A stretch of 16,204 nucleotides of DNA from an uncultured Blautia sp. (lineage in GTDB: Bacteria; Bacillota; Clostridia; Lachnospirales; Lachnospiraceae): contig CAKRRG010000066.1 in the NCBI GenBank assembly GCA_934394545.1, positions 1-16,204 of the forward strand, in the 5' to 3' direction. Below are positions 6,267 through 13,598 of the stretch, in pieces; position 1 is the first letter of the stretch, and each line of letters starts with the position of its first letter. A program made the position numbers and the translations under genes. The notes beneath the pieces are model-generated. The model was given only the letters and a program-made list of their open reading frames with translations, was not told where the DNA came from and searched no databases.

Positions 6267-8654
6267 GTGGAGCTAAAAAATAAGAAGATAATTGAAAAAA
6301 TGACCTTAAAAGAGAAGGCACTGATGCTGAGTGGAAAAGGTATGTGGAAAACATACGGCTTTGAAAAATATGGAATACCGGAATTTTTTCTTTCAGATGG
6401 ACCTCATGGGATGCGTACCCAGGAAGGCACAGGAGACTGGCTTGGAATTAACAAAAGTAAAGAAGCCACCTGCTTTCCAACTGCGGCAACAATTGCAAAT
6501 AGCTGGGACAGAAATCTGGCAGAGGAAGTGGCTGGTGCATTGGGAGAAGAAGCTGTATCTTTGGGTGTGGATATGATTCTGGGACCAGGCATGAATATAA
6601 AAAGAAGTCCTTTATGTGGAAGAAATTTCGAATATTTCAGCGAGGATCCTTATCTGGCTGGTGAAATGGGGGCTGCATATGTACAAGGAATTCAGGACAA
6701 AGGGCCAGCTGCATGTCCAAAGCATTTTGCTGTCAACAGCCAGGAACTTCGAAGAATGTCAAATAATTCAGTAGTAGACGAAAGAACGCTGAGAGAAATT
6801 TATACTTCCGCCTTTGAAACAATGGTGGAAAAATCTGCTCCGAAAGCAATTATGTCTTCTTATAATCAGATAAATGGAGTTTACGCAAATGAAAATCAGT
6901 ATTTATTGCAGAAATTACTGAGAGATACCTTTGGATTTCAGGGAATTGTAGTTTCTGACTGGGGAGCAAGCAATAATCATGTAGAGGGAGTAAGATGTGG
7001 TAGCAATCTTGAAATGCCTGGAAATTCTGGTACAACAGCAAAGGAACTGGTAAGGGCAGTGAGAACTGGAAAAATGGATGAAAAAGTACTGGATCAGCGC
7101 ATTGATGAAATTCTGACAGTAATGCTTCCTGTTCACAAAAAGGTGAAACAGAGGAAAAAGAACTTTGATGTGGAAGCTCATCATAAGCTGGCCAGACGTG
7201 CCGCAGCAGAAAGCATTGTTTTGTTAAAAAATGAAGATCATATTTTACCGTTGTCTTCCCAGAAGAAAATAGCAGTGATAGGAGAATTTGCGGAGAAAGC
7301 AAGATACCAGGGCGCTGGATCCTCTCTTGTTAATCCTACTAAAGTAGAGAATGTGATGGATTTAATTGAGAAATATTTTTCTGGAAAAATAACATACGAG
7401 CAAGGATACCACAGAAACCAGGAAACAGATCAACAACTTGTGGAAATGGCAAAAAGAGCAGCAGTGGAAGCAGATGTGGTACTGTTGTTTGTTGGACTTG
7501 ATGAGGCGAGTGAGTCTGAGGGTATGGATCGTGTGCACATGAAAATGCCACAAAATCAGCTGGATCTTATAAATGCAGTTGCTCAGATGAATAAAGAGCT
7601 TATTGTGATAGTATCCGCCGGAAGTGTAGTGGAAATGCCCTGGATAAAAAAAGCGAAAGCAGTACTACATGGTTATCTTGGCGGTCAGGCAGGAGCTTCC
7701 GCCATGTTAGATGTAATTACAGGAAAAGTAAATCCATCTGGAAAATTAAATGAAACCTATCCGATTTGCTATGAGGATACACCGGCATATGCCTATTATC
7801 CTGGAAAAGAGAGAAATAGTGAGTATCGGGAAGGTGTGTATGTTGGTTACCGTTACTATGATACTGTAAAAAAAGAAGTTCTGTTTCCTTTTGGATTCGG
7901 ATTGAGCTATACAGATTTTTTCTACTCAAATCTTAAACTATCGGATAACAGTGTTAGATTTTGTATTACCAATGTGGGAAAAATAGCAGGTGCTGAAATT
8001 GCTCAGCTTTATGTTGAAAAAGAAAATCCAGCGGTTTTCAGACCAGTTCACGAATTAAAAGGATTCTGCAAAGTATTTCTGCAGCCAGGTGAAACAAGAG
8101 AAGTTGAGATTCCATTTGAAAATAGAACATTTAAATATTTTAATGTTCAAACAGGAAACTGGGAGACTGAAGAAGGAAACTATAAGATTATGATAGCAAA
8201 AAATTCCAGAGAAACAGTTTTGCAGGGAGAAATTTATAGGAAAGGAACGGGGGCAGAGAATCCGTATAAAGAACTGCCAGATGTGTACCAGACAGGTCAT
8301 ATTGAGAAAATTACCGATGAAGCATATGAGAAACTGCTTGGCCACAGGATTCCGGATGGAACTTGGAAGGGAGAACTGGAGAAGAATGATGCGTTTTGCC
8401 AGTTATATTATGCTAAGGGAGCTGTTGGACGTCTGATTTACCGGATTCTTGATAAAATGCTGAAAGACAGTGAAAAGAAAGGTGAAGCAAATCTTGATAT
8501 TCTGTTTTTCTACAATATGCCATTTCGAGGTCTTGTAAATACAACTCATGGAATTTTTACAAACGGAATGGTGGATGGATTTGTGAAAATTGTGAATGGC
8601 CATATTTTGAGTGGATTGGGTAAAATGATCGGGGCAGCAATACTGAGAAAATAG
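6267..8654 (+). CDS. intracellular GH3 beta-glucosidase-type enzyme (conventional order)
   Basis: Family 3 glycosidase of 795 aa that releases sugars from the non-reducing end, probably of beta-linked oligosaccharides taken up by the cell. There is no signal peptide or membrane anchor. The order is canonical: TIM barrel (SDGPHG at 43-48, GRNFEYFSED at 118-127, PKHF at 151-154, nucleophile D231 in VVSDWGA), alpha/beta sandwich (IVLLKNEDHILPL at 317-329, SESEGMDR with likely acid/base E418), FnIII-like domain (PFGFGLSYTDF to about 655), and a C-terminal extension (about 680-795). The gene begins with GTG after AAGGATGAG; an ATG four bases upstream is in another frame and closes after seven codons. 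It lies 98 nt behind the membrane-protein gene, past a weak terminator. I see no clear promoter of its own. Exact sugar specificity is not predictable. Confidence 0.92.
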   Translation: MELKNKKIIEKMTLKEKALMLSGKGMWKTYGFEKYGIPEFFLSDGPHGMRTQEGTGDWLGINKSKEATCFPTAATIANSWDRNLAEEVAGALGEEAVSLGVDMILGPGMNIKRSPLCGRNFEYFSEDPYLAGEMGAAYVQGIQDKGPAACPKHFAVNSQELRRMSNNSVVDERTLREIYTSAFETMVEKSAPKAIMSSYNQINGVYANENQYLLQKLLRDTFGFQGIVVSDWGASNNHVEGVRCGSNLEMPGNSGTTAKELVRAVRTGKMDEKVLDQRIDEILTVMLPVHKKVKQRKKNFDVEAHHKLARRAAAESIVLLKNEDHILPLSSQKKIAVIGEFAEKARYQGAGSSLVNPTKVENVMDLIEKYFSGKITYEQGYHRNQETDQQLVEMAKRAAVEADVVLLFVGLDEASESEGMDRVHMKMPQNQLDLINAVAQMNKELIVIVSAGSVVEMPWIKKAKAVLHGYLGGQAGASAMLDVITGKVNPSGKLNETYPICYEDTPAYAYYPGKERNSEYREGVYVGYRYYDTVKKEVLFPFGFGLSYTDFFYSNLKLSDNSVRFCITNVGKIAGAEIAQLYVEKENPAVFRPVHELKGFCKVFLQPGETREVEIPFENRTFKYFNVQTGNWETEEGNYKIMIAKNSRETVLQGEIYRKGTGAENPYKELPDVYQTGHIEKITDEAYEKLLGHRIPDGTWKGELEKNDAFCQLYYAKGAVGRLIYRILDKMLKDSEKKGEANLDILFFYNMPFRGLVNTTHGIFTNGMVDGFVKIVNGHILSGLGKMIGAAILRK

Positions 8655-8700
8655 AGAAAATTGTAAAAATGACGGATGAAAATGTCTAAAAGATAAGTAG

Positions 8701-8735
8701 AAAAAGGAGCAGCTATAAATAGTTACTCCTTTTTT
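8701..8735. terminator. bidirectional terminator between GH3 and the spoVA remnant
   Basis: Stem 8701-8714 pairs with 8719-8735 (AAAAAGGAG...CTCCTTTTT, with an inner AGCTA/TAGTT helix). It has a T-run on the plus side and a T-run on the minus side, so it can serve both the GH3 gene and the converging spoVA genes. Confidence 0.85.
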
Positions 8736-8774
8736 CGTGAATTGTCTTCTATAATGGTAGTATTTACATCATCT

Positions 8775-9382
8775 TCATATAGCCGCATCTGTACCTGCAT
8801 AGGTGTAGGATCGATCGTCGGTGAGCTTTATTCTTCCGAAGTGGTTGAAGAAGAACAGGACACCCAGACCGATGCCGATGGAGTAGGAGATTTCCAGGGC
8901 GGTATTGCCGGTTGTGGGCTGACCTGTTACCTGGGTGTAGATCTGCTCGAAAAGGGAGGGAATGTCTACGTCGCTGTTAAAGGTCATAATGGAAAAGCCT
9001 GCACCGAAAAAGGTGGCGAGGTAGACGAAGATGACTTTGCACCATCTTATAATAATATTGACAGTTCCTTCTTTCTGGTAGGTGATGATGAAATTTGGTT
9101 CTCCCATATGAGTAATATCCAGGTCTGGTTCTTTGGGCTGGATATCGTTTATGGCTTCTTTCAGCCCTTTCCAGAGGGTGTTTCCGAAACCGAGCAATGG
9201 TACAGAAGCTCCGGCTCCGGCGAAATCAATCAGGGGCTGGTAGATGCCAAGGGCGCCTAGGACAGAGCCAGTGCATACAGAAGCACCATGACGCGGCCTG
9301 GTATTAGTTTGGTTTTATCCAGTAAGATCTGGACAAGGGCACAGATTAGGCCGCCTACCCAGAATGCGTTGAAGTAATCCAT
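8775..9382 (-). pseudogene. spoVAE/spoVAA: spoVAE remnant fused to the 3' part of spoVAA
   Basis: Reading leftward from an ATG at 9382 with a good AAGGAGA site, the frame gives MDYFNAFWVGGLICALVQIL, DKTKLIPGRVMVLL and then a stop near 9257. This is the SpoVAE N-terminus. Shifting one base near 9277-9280 restores the family sequence: CTGSVLGALGIYQPLIDF, AGAGASVPLLGFGNTLWKGL. After KGLKEAINDIQ the sequence ceases to be SpoVAE. It becomes the C-terminal part of SpoVAA, with PDLDI..MGEPNFII, FFGAGFSIMTFNSDVDIP, IYTQVTG and YSIGIGLGVLFFFNHF, running to a TGA at 8775. An internal deletion has therefore joined two genes, and a single-base loss has also broken the front. Both proteins are parts of the SpoVA channel that moves dipicolinate during sporulation and germination. 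Neither could work in this form. The junction is inferred from remembered family sequence. Confidence 0.75.
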
Positions 9383-9467
9383 AGTAAGGTCTCCTTGCGA
9401 ACATGTGTAATGACTGGTTGAATATTACAAGTTTACATAAAGTAAATGCTGAAGGAACAACGTTTGT

Positions 9468-10005
9468 TTACTGGCCTCGGGGGCAGTACTCCAGCACCAC
9501 TGCATGTGCAATACCCGGAATGGAATCACCCTCATTAAAGCTTGTCTTAGAAAGCAATGCTCCTGTAGGTACAAAGAGCCCGTTTCCAGGTTCCCCTGGC
9601 CAGCTCTGGCAGAATATAGGCTGCCAGTACAGAAGCGCTGCATCCGCATCCGCTTCCTCCGGAGTGTGTATCCTGTGTTTCTCCATCGAAGATTAAAAGT
9701 CCACAGTTCTGATAAACGGACTCTATATCATATCCCTTTTCTTTTAATAGATCCAGAAGAATCCGTTTTCCTACAGCACCTAGGTCACCGGTAAAAATAG
9801 CGTCATAGTCTTCTGGTGTGCGGTCAAAGTCACAAAAATTCTGGTAAATGGTATCGCAGGCTGCTGGTGCCATACATCCGCCCATGTTTAAAGAATCCTT
9901 AAGCTCAAAATCAACCAGCTTTCCAGTGGTAAGTCCAGTTATTTGGACACCGCCTTTTTCGGTTGCGAGAGGTTCTGTCTTTCCTTTTTGCATGGAATTG
10001 TTCAT
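9468..10005 (-). pseudogene. spoVAD: spoVAD remnant: N-terminal deletion and frameshift
   Basis: SpoVAD is a thiolase-fold protein of about 340 aa that binds dipicolinate in the SpoVA complex. Here a normal start with AGGAGG (ATG at 10005) gives MNNSMQKGKT, then jumps directly to the second half: VQITGLTTGKLVDF, LNMGGCMAPAACDTI, IFTGDLGAVGKRIL and HSGGSGCGCSASVLAAYILP. About 180 residues are missing in frame. Near 9578-9582 one base is lost (CGGGCTC on the minus strand), so the original frame ends at 9547. The next frame continues the family sequence (LFVPTGALLSKTSFNEGDS, IPGIAHAVVLE) to a stop at 9468. The spoVAE remnant follows after 85 nt, as in the usual spoVAD-spoVAE order. The frameshift alone could be a sequencing error; the deletion is not explained that way. 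Confidence 0.82.
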
Positions 10006-10090
10006 AAATGCCTCCTGCTGCGATGAGAAACGGATGTGTTGGAGGGATTCCGTTTCCGAAACATCTTATGGAATGTTGTTGGTTTATCCC

Positions 10091-10119
10091 TATTATGTGA
10101 AAAAACATGTAAAATACAC
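10091..10119 (-). promoter_or_regulatory. candidate sigma-G promoter upstream of the spoVAD remnant
   Basis: On the minus strand, CATAATA (10091-10097) matches the sigma-G -10 pattern CATNHTA. GTGTA (10115-10119) sits 17 nt away and matches four of five positions of the -35 pattern GHATR. It lies about 85 nt upstream of the spoVAD start. Weaker than the one before spoVAB. Confidence 0.35.
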
Positions 10120-10120
10120 T

Positions 10121-10148
10121 TTGTTTTTAGCTGGATTTATAATATTAT
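10121..10148 (+). promoter_or_regulatory. candidate sigma-A promoter for the leader and araC remnant
   Basis: TTGTTT (10121-10126) and TATTAT (10143-10148) are 16 nt apart. A start near 10155 would yield a leader of about 150 nt before the araC start at 10306. The region is AT-rich, so chance matches are likely. Confidence 0.35.
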
Positions 10149-10162
10149 GATAGTATTGTTAT

Positions 10163-10265
10163 AGTTATTGCCAAAAGCCGGGAGAGGATCTTCCGTCGGT
10201 ACAATAACTGGTTCGGTTAATGTTCACAGGGAATGCTTCCTATGTTGTCTGGGAGACCGTGAACA
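10163..10265 (+). other. possible structured RNA leader (hairpin plus three-way junction)
   Basis: This lies in the 300-nt stretch between the spoVAD and araC remnants, which has no gene. A hairpin closes with a perfect 8-bp stem (10163-10170 with 10202-10209, AGTTATTG/CAATAACT). Just downstream a perfect 7-bp stem (10221-10227 with 10259-10265, TGTTCAC/GTGAACA) encloses two further hairpins, 10228-10232/10237-10241 and 10247-10250/10254-10257 (GTCT-GGG-AGAC), forming a three-way junction. I do not recognise a riboswitch family. It could be a regulatory leader or simply remains of older sequence. Confidence 0.35.
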
Positions 10266-10305
10266 GCAACTGCTTTGAATATAAACAAAAGAAGAGAGGT
10301 ACTTT

Positions 10306-11149
10306 ATGGGAAACTATTTTATAGGAAAAGGTGGACCTGGAAGCCGGTGAGGCGCTGTTTATCAATGCAGGCCAGTCTTACCGCCTGGTTAGAAGTGAGA
10401 ATGAGAGCTGTAGTTTTTATATCATTGAGGTGGCGGGAGAATATCTTGCCGCTGGAGATGAAAGCCTTAAGAGCAAGTACATTGCTCCGGTTGCAGAAGC
10501 AGAGGCTTTTTCTTATTGCAGATTTATGCCGTCAGCAGAGGAAGATACAGACGAGGATATTCTTTTGCAGGCACTTCTGGCTGCTGCGTAGACCGCTGAG
10601 GGCAGAGATATGGCTTACGAGCTGGATATGAAGAGCTGGCTTTTTACAGCATGGGGAAGCCTTTACAAAAAATTTGTGCAGCTGGCACCGGAGTGCAAGA
10701 ATGCGGTGATCCGCGAACGGGCAAAGCTGAACCGTATGACTGGTTATCTTACGGAACACTGCAATGAGAAACTGACGCTGGCCGCCATGGCAGAAGCCTG
10801 CCAGGTGAGCACCGGTGATTTCTGCCGTTTCTTTAAGAAGCATATGGAGATGACTCCGTTTGAATATCTTCAGAAATGCAGAATCTGGAACAGCATGGAC
10901 GCAGCCCTGGACAAAACAGCCTCCATGGGAGATATTGCAGTGGAAAACGGTTTTGCAGGGGCAAGCTATTTTTCTGAAACCTTCCGCAAAGAGATGGGAT
11001 GCTCCCCGGCAGATTATCGGAAATGGTACCGGGGATTGTCAGAAGAATGCCTGGTAGCCTGGACGGAAAGTAAGGAAGAAAGTGCTCAGACCGCAAAGAA
11101 TGCAAAAAAAGGAAAGTCTGGAAAAAATGTTCCTTCCTATCTATTATAA
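10306..11149 (+). pseudogene. broken AraC-family transcriptional regulator
   Basis: An ATG at 10306 behind AGAGAGG gives MGNYFIGK and then runs into a stop. From 10331, in another frame, comes the end of a cupin-like sensor domain (EAGEALFINAGQSYRLV). That frame hits a TAG at 10589-10591 and continues uninterrupted beyond it to 11149. The distal part holds a complete double helix-turn-helix AraC domain: LTLAAMAEACQVSTGDFCRFF, then the second helix pair with MGDIAVENGFAGASYFSETF and SPADYRKWYR. AraC proteins have a longer sensor domain, so several dozen residues are missing between MGNYFIGK and the cupin remnant. Three lesions (deletion, frameshift, amber codon) make a functional full-length product unlikely. 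A DNA-binding fragment could still start at 10610, but no good ribosome site is seen there. It converges on spoVAB, ending 6 nt from its stop. Confidence 0.8.
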
Positions 11150-11155
11150 GAGATA

Positions 11156-11575
11156 TTACGGAAACCAACGTTTATAAAAATAATACAAAGATCCCAGAGT
11201 TTTTCCAAGCGCCACTGCGATCACGACCCAGCGGATTCCATTGGCCAGCTTGATCCTTCTGGAAAAGATGGGAAAAACATCTGCCATCTCAGCAAGCGCC
11301 ATGATCCATCCGCCCAGGAAGATACCGGAAAAAAGTCCATAAAGGATCAGAAACAAGGTGCCGCCTGGAATGTGCCAGTCATAAAGGAAAAAAAGATTGC
11401 CACATACAATGCCTAGAAGAGTAATATCTTCATACAATAATATATGTTTTCCTGTATGAGTGACACCGGCATAGCGGGGAACGATGGAAAGACCGATAAG
11501 CAGACCGACTACACCGCCTGCGATAATGATTCCGGAGCAGAAACCGACTATGGACAGGAAAATTTGCTGGAGCAT
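11156..11575 (-). CDS. spoVAB: stage V sporulation protein AB
   Basis: Intact 139-aa membrane protein of the SpoVA set, which is needed for dipicolinate uptake into the forespore and its release at germination; the exact role of SpoVAB is not settled. Four to five hydrophobic segments are visible (about 4-30, 48-64, 70-95, 110-130). Family marks include LSIVPRYAGVTHT near 29-41, the conserved single Y in LLYED, SGIFLGGWIMALAEM, and VFPIFSRRIKL before GKTLGSLY at the C-terminus. The ATG at 11575 follows AAAGGAG. A good sigma-G promoter lies about 50-75 nt upstream. Unusually it is the first gene behind that promoter, since in Bacillus spoVAA comes first, and its neighbours spoVAA and spoVAC are not beside it. 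With the other spoVA genes broken, this one is probably an orphan. Confidence 0.85.
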   Translation of the reverse strand: MLQQIFLSIVGFCSGIIIAGGVVGLLIGLSIVPRYAGVTHTGKHILLYEDITLLGIVCGNLFFLYDWHIPGGTLFLILYGLFSGIFLGGWIMALAEMADVFPIFSRRIKLANGIRWVVIAVALGKTLGSLYYFYKRWFP

Positions 11576-11622
11576 GGGCGAGATCTCCTTTCGCTAAATG
11601 TGGTTAAGAAAAGTTTGCTGTT

Positions 11623-11651
11623 TAGTATGGAAAGAATCTTGGAAAATATGC
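11623..11651 (-). promoter_or_regulatory. sigma-G (forespore) promoter of spoVAB
   Basis: On the minus strand, -35 GCATA (11647-11651) fits GHATR and -10 CATACTA (11623-11629) fits CATNHTA, with a 17-nt spacer. spoVA operons are sigma-G controlled in Bacillus, so location and function agree. It abuts the divergent murB promoter. Confidence 0.65.
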
Positions 11652-11659
11652 GTTTTTTC

Positions 11660-11688
11660 TGTACATTTCTGAAGTTAAATAGTATAAT
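11660..11688 (+). promoter_or_regulatory. sigma-A promoter of the murB operon
   Basis: TGTACA (11660-11665) and a perfect TATAAT (11683-11688) are separated by 17 nt. The start near 11695 gives a leader of about 80 nt before murB, in which I see no structure. Confidence 0.65.
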
Positions 11689-11776
11689 GAAAAAATGCGG
11701 CAATGGAAAGAATAGGATTGGCGCAGATATCGTTTCATATAAAAGTTTAGTATAGAAAGATAGAGGATAGAAATCT

Positions 11777-12688
11777 GTGAATGTAAATATAAAACAGCGC
11801 TTTCAGGAAATCCTGGGAGATGACCGGGTTCTGGAAGCTGAGCCGATGAGCAGGCATACTACATTCCGAATTGGTGGACCAGCTGACTTATTTGTAGCGC
11901 CAGAGAATACAGATGAGATAAAGAAGCTTATAGCTATTTGCAAAGAAGAGAAGATACCTTATTTTATTCTTGGAAATGGAAGTAATCTTCTTGTAAGCGA
12001 TAAGGGCTATGAGGGTGTGGTAGTACAGCTTTATCGAAGCTTTAATACGATTACCTTGAAGGACAATGAGATTTACGCACAGGCAGGCGCTCTTTTGTCT
12101 GGAATTGCAGCTGTGGCTCGTGACGGGGCATTAACAGGCTTTGAATTCGCCGGAGGAATTCCGGGAACCCTAGGCGGCGCAGTGGTAATGAATGCAGGTG
12201 CTTATGGTGGAGAAATGAAGGATGTGCTTAAGGAAGTGACAGTGCTGACACCAGAAGGTGAAATTCTGACGCTACAGGCAGATGAGCTTCATATGGGATA
12301 TCGTACCAGTGTTATAAAGGAAGCTGGGTATATTGTTCTGGAAGCGGTTATTTCCCTTAAAGAAGGCGATCCGGAAGCAATACGTAATCGTATGCAGGAA
12401 CTGTCAGGTATGAGAAGCAGCAAGCAGCCGCTTTCTTATCCAAGCGCAGGAAGCACATTCAAAAGACCAGAAGGGTATTTCGCAGGAAAGCTGATCATGG
12501 ACAGCGGACTTCGCGGCTATCAGGTTGGCGGTGCTCAGATTTCTGAGAAGCATTGTGGCTTTGTAATCAATACAGGAAATGCTACAGCGAAGGATGTTAC
12601 CACACTTATGGCAGATGTCCAGCGAATCGTGATGGAGAAATTTGGAGTGAAGCTGGAACCGGAAGTGAGATTTCTTGGCGAGTTTTAA
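11777..12688 (+). CDS. murB: UDP-N-acetylenolpyruvoylglucosamine reductase
   Basis: Flavoenzyme of 303 aa that reduces UDP-GlcNAc-enolpyruvate to UDP-MurNAc with NADPH, the second committed step of peptidoglycan precursor synthesis in the cytoplasm. FAD-binding signatures are ILGNGSNLLVSD (64-75) and FAGGIPGTLGGAVVMNAGAYG (124-144). The active-site set is Y175-R176 (GYRTS), the proton donor S226 in PSAGSTFKRP, and E296 near the C-terminus. The compact C-terminal region indicates the shorter type II MurB usual in Gram-positive bacteria. The gene starts with GTG behind GAGGAT; a nearby ATG at 11781 is followed directly by a stop. It leads a tight operon with rapZ (14 nt), whiA and the HPr paralogue, combining wall synthesis with regulators of amino-sugar metabolism and cell division. 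Confidence 0.95.
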   Translation: MNVNIKQRFQEILGDDRVLEAEPMSRHTTFRIGGPADLFVAPENTDEIKKLIAICKEEKIPYFILGNGSNLLVSDKGYEGVVVQLYRSFNTITLKDNEIYAQAGALLSGIAAVARDGALTGFEFAGGIPGTLGGAVVMNAGAYGGEMKDVLKEVTVLTPEGEILTLQADELHMGYRTSVIKEAGYIVLEAVISLKEGDPEAIRNRMQELSGMRSSKQPLSYPSAGSTFKRPEGYFAGKLIMDSGLRGYQVGGAQISEKHCGFVINTGNATAKDVTTLMADVQRIVMEKFGVKLEPEVRFLGEF

Positions 12689-12702
12689 ACAGGAGATAAA
12701 AT

Positions 12703-13581
12703 ATGCGATTTGTAATAGTTACAGGTGTTTCCGGTGCGGGTAAATCCACTGTACTGAAAATGCTGGAAGATGCTCATTATTTTTGCGTGGATAATCTTCC
12801 TATTCCGTTGGTGGAGAAATTTGCTTCGCTGATGTTGGAGGTTCATGAAGAAGGCGTGCAGAATGCAGCACTGGGAATCGATGCAAGAAGTGGACGTTCC
12901 CTGGAGGAATTGGCACAGGTGCTGGATCATATGAAGGAAGCCGGATATGACTTTGAGATTCTTTTTATGGATGCAGAGGATTCTGTGCTGGTGAAGCGTT
13001 ACAAGGAGACAAGACGTAGCCATCCTCTTGCAAGCCAGGGACGTGTTGATGATGGAATACGTCTGGAACGTCAGAAAATGGATTTTCTTCGTAAAAGAGC
13101 AGATTATATTATCGATACCAGTCATTTGCTTACAAGAGAGCTAAGACAGGAAATTGAGAAGATTTTTGTTAACAATGAGAAATTCTGCAATATGATGGTC
13201 ACGGTATTGTCATTTGGATTCAAGTATGGAATCCCGGCAGATGCAGACCTGGTATTTGATGTGCGTTTTCTTCCTAATCCATATTATGAGGATGAACTGC
13301 GTCCCCTTACGGGCATGGAGGAAAGTGTGTTTAATTACGTAATGGATAATGAAACCGCCAGGATTTTTGCGAACAAGCTGGAAGACATGGTCAGTTTTCT
13401 GATTCCTAAATATGCACAGGAAGGAAAAACAAGTCTTGTCATTGCCATTGGCTGTACAGGTGGTAAACACCGGTCGGTTACGATAGCCAGAGAACTGTAC
13501 GGCAGAATCGCAAGAAATGGTGAATATGGTTTCCGTCTGGAACACAGGGATGTAGATAAGGATCGCCTGCTGAAGAAATAA
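12703..13581 (+). CDS. rapZ: RapZ/YvcJ-family nucleotide-binding protein
   Basis: P-loop protein of 292 aa. Walker A is GVSGAGKST (8-16), followed by CVDNLP (28-33), the DARS segment (60-63) and the strand ILFMDAED (86-93). The C-terminal domain carries the family signature IGCTGGKHRSV (249-259). In E. coli RapZ directs RNase E to the GlmZ small RNA and senses glucosamine-6-phosphate; in Firmicutes the homologue YvcJ hydrolyses GTP and its role is less clear, so a GlmZ-related function should not be assumed here. The ATG follows AGGAGATAAAAT. Gap to murB 14 nt and to whiA 17 nt: one transcript. In Bacillus yvcK lies between this gene and whiA; it is missing here. Confidence 0.93.
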   Translation: MRFVIVTGVSGAGKSTVLKMLEDAHYFCVDNLPIPLVEKFASLMLEVHEEGVQNAALGIDARSGRSLEELAQVLDHMKEAGYDFEILFMDAEDSVLVKRYKETRRSHPLASQGRVDDGIRLERQKMDFLRKRADYIIDTSHLLTRELRQEIEKIFVNNEKFCNMMVTVLSFGFKYGIPADADLVFDVRFLPNPYYEDELRPLTGMEESVFNYVMDNETARIFANKLEDMVSFLIPKYAQEGKTSLVIAIGCTGGKHRSVTIARELYGRIARNGEYGFRLEHRDVDKDRLLKK

Positions 13582-13598
13582 GAAAAGGAGAATGGAAA

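Noticed and set aside
8742..9260. 172-codon plus-strand open frame opposite the spoVAE/spoVAA remnant
   Set aside because: Shadow of the minus-strand coding sequence, with no family resemblance or start signal.
10589..10591. Amber codon in araC read as a recoded sense codon (for example pyrrolysine)
   Set aside because: The gene also has a deletion and frameshift at its front, and no recoding genes are visible; simple pseudogenisation is enough.
11444..11755. 103-codon plus-strand open frame overlapping spoVAB and the divergent promoters
   Set aside because: Antisense to spoVAB, no ribosome site, and it crosses the sigma-G and murB promoters.
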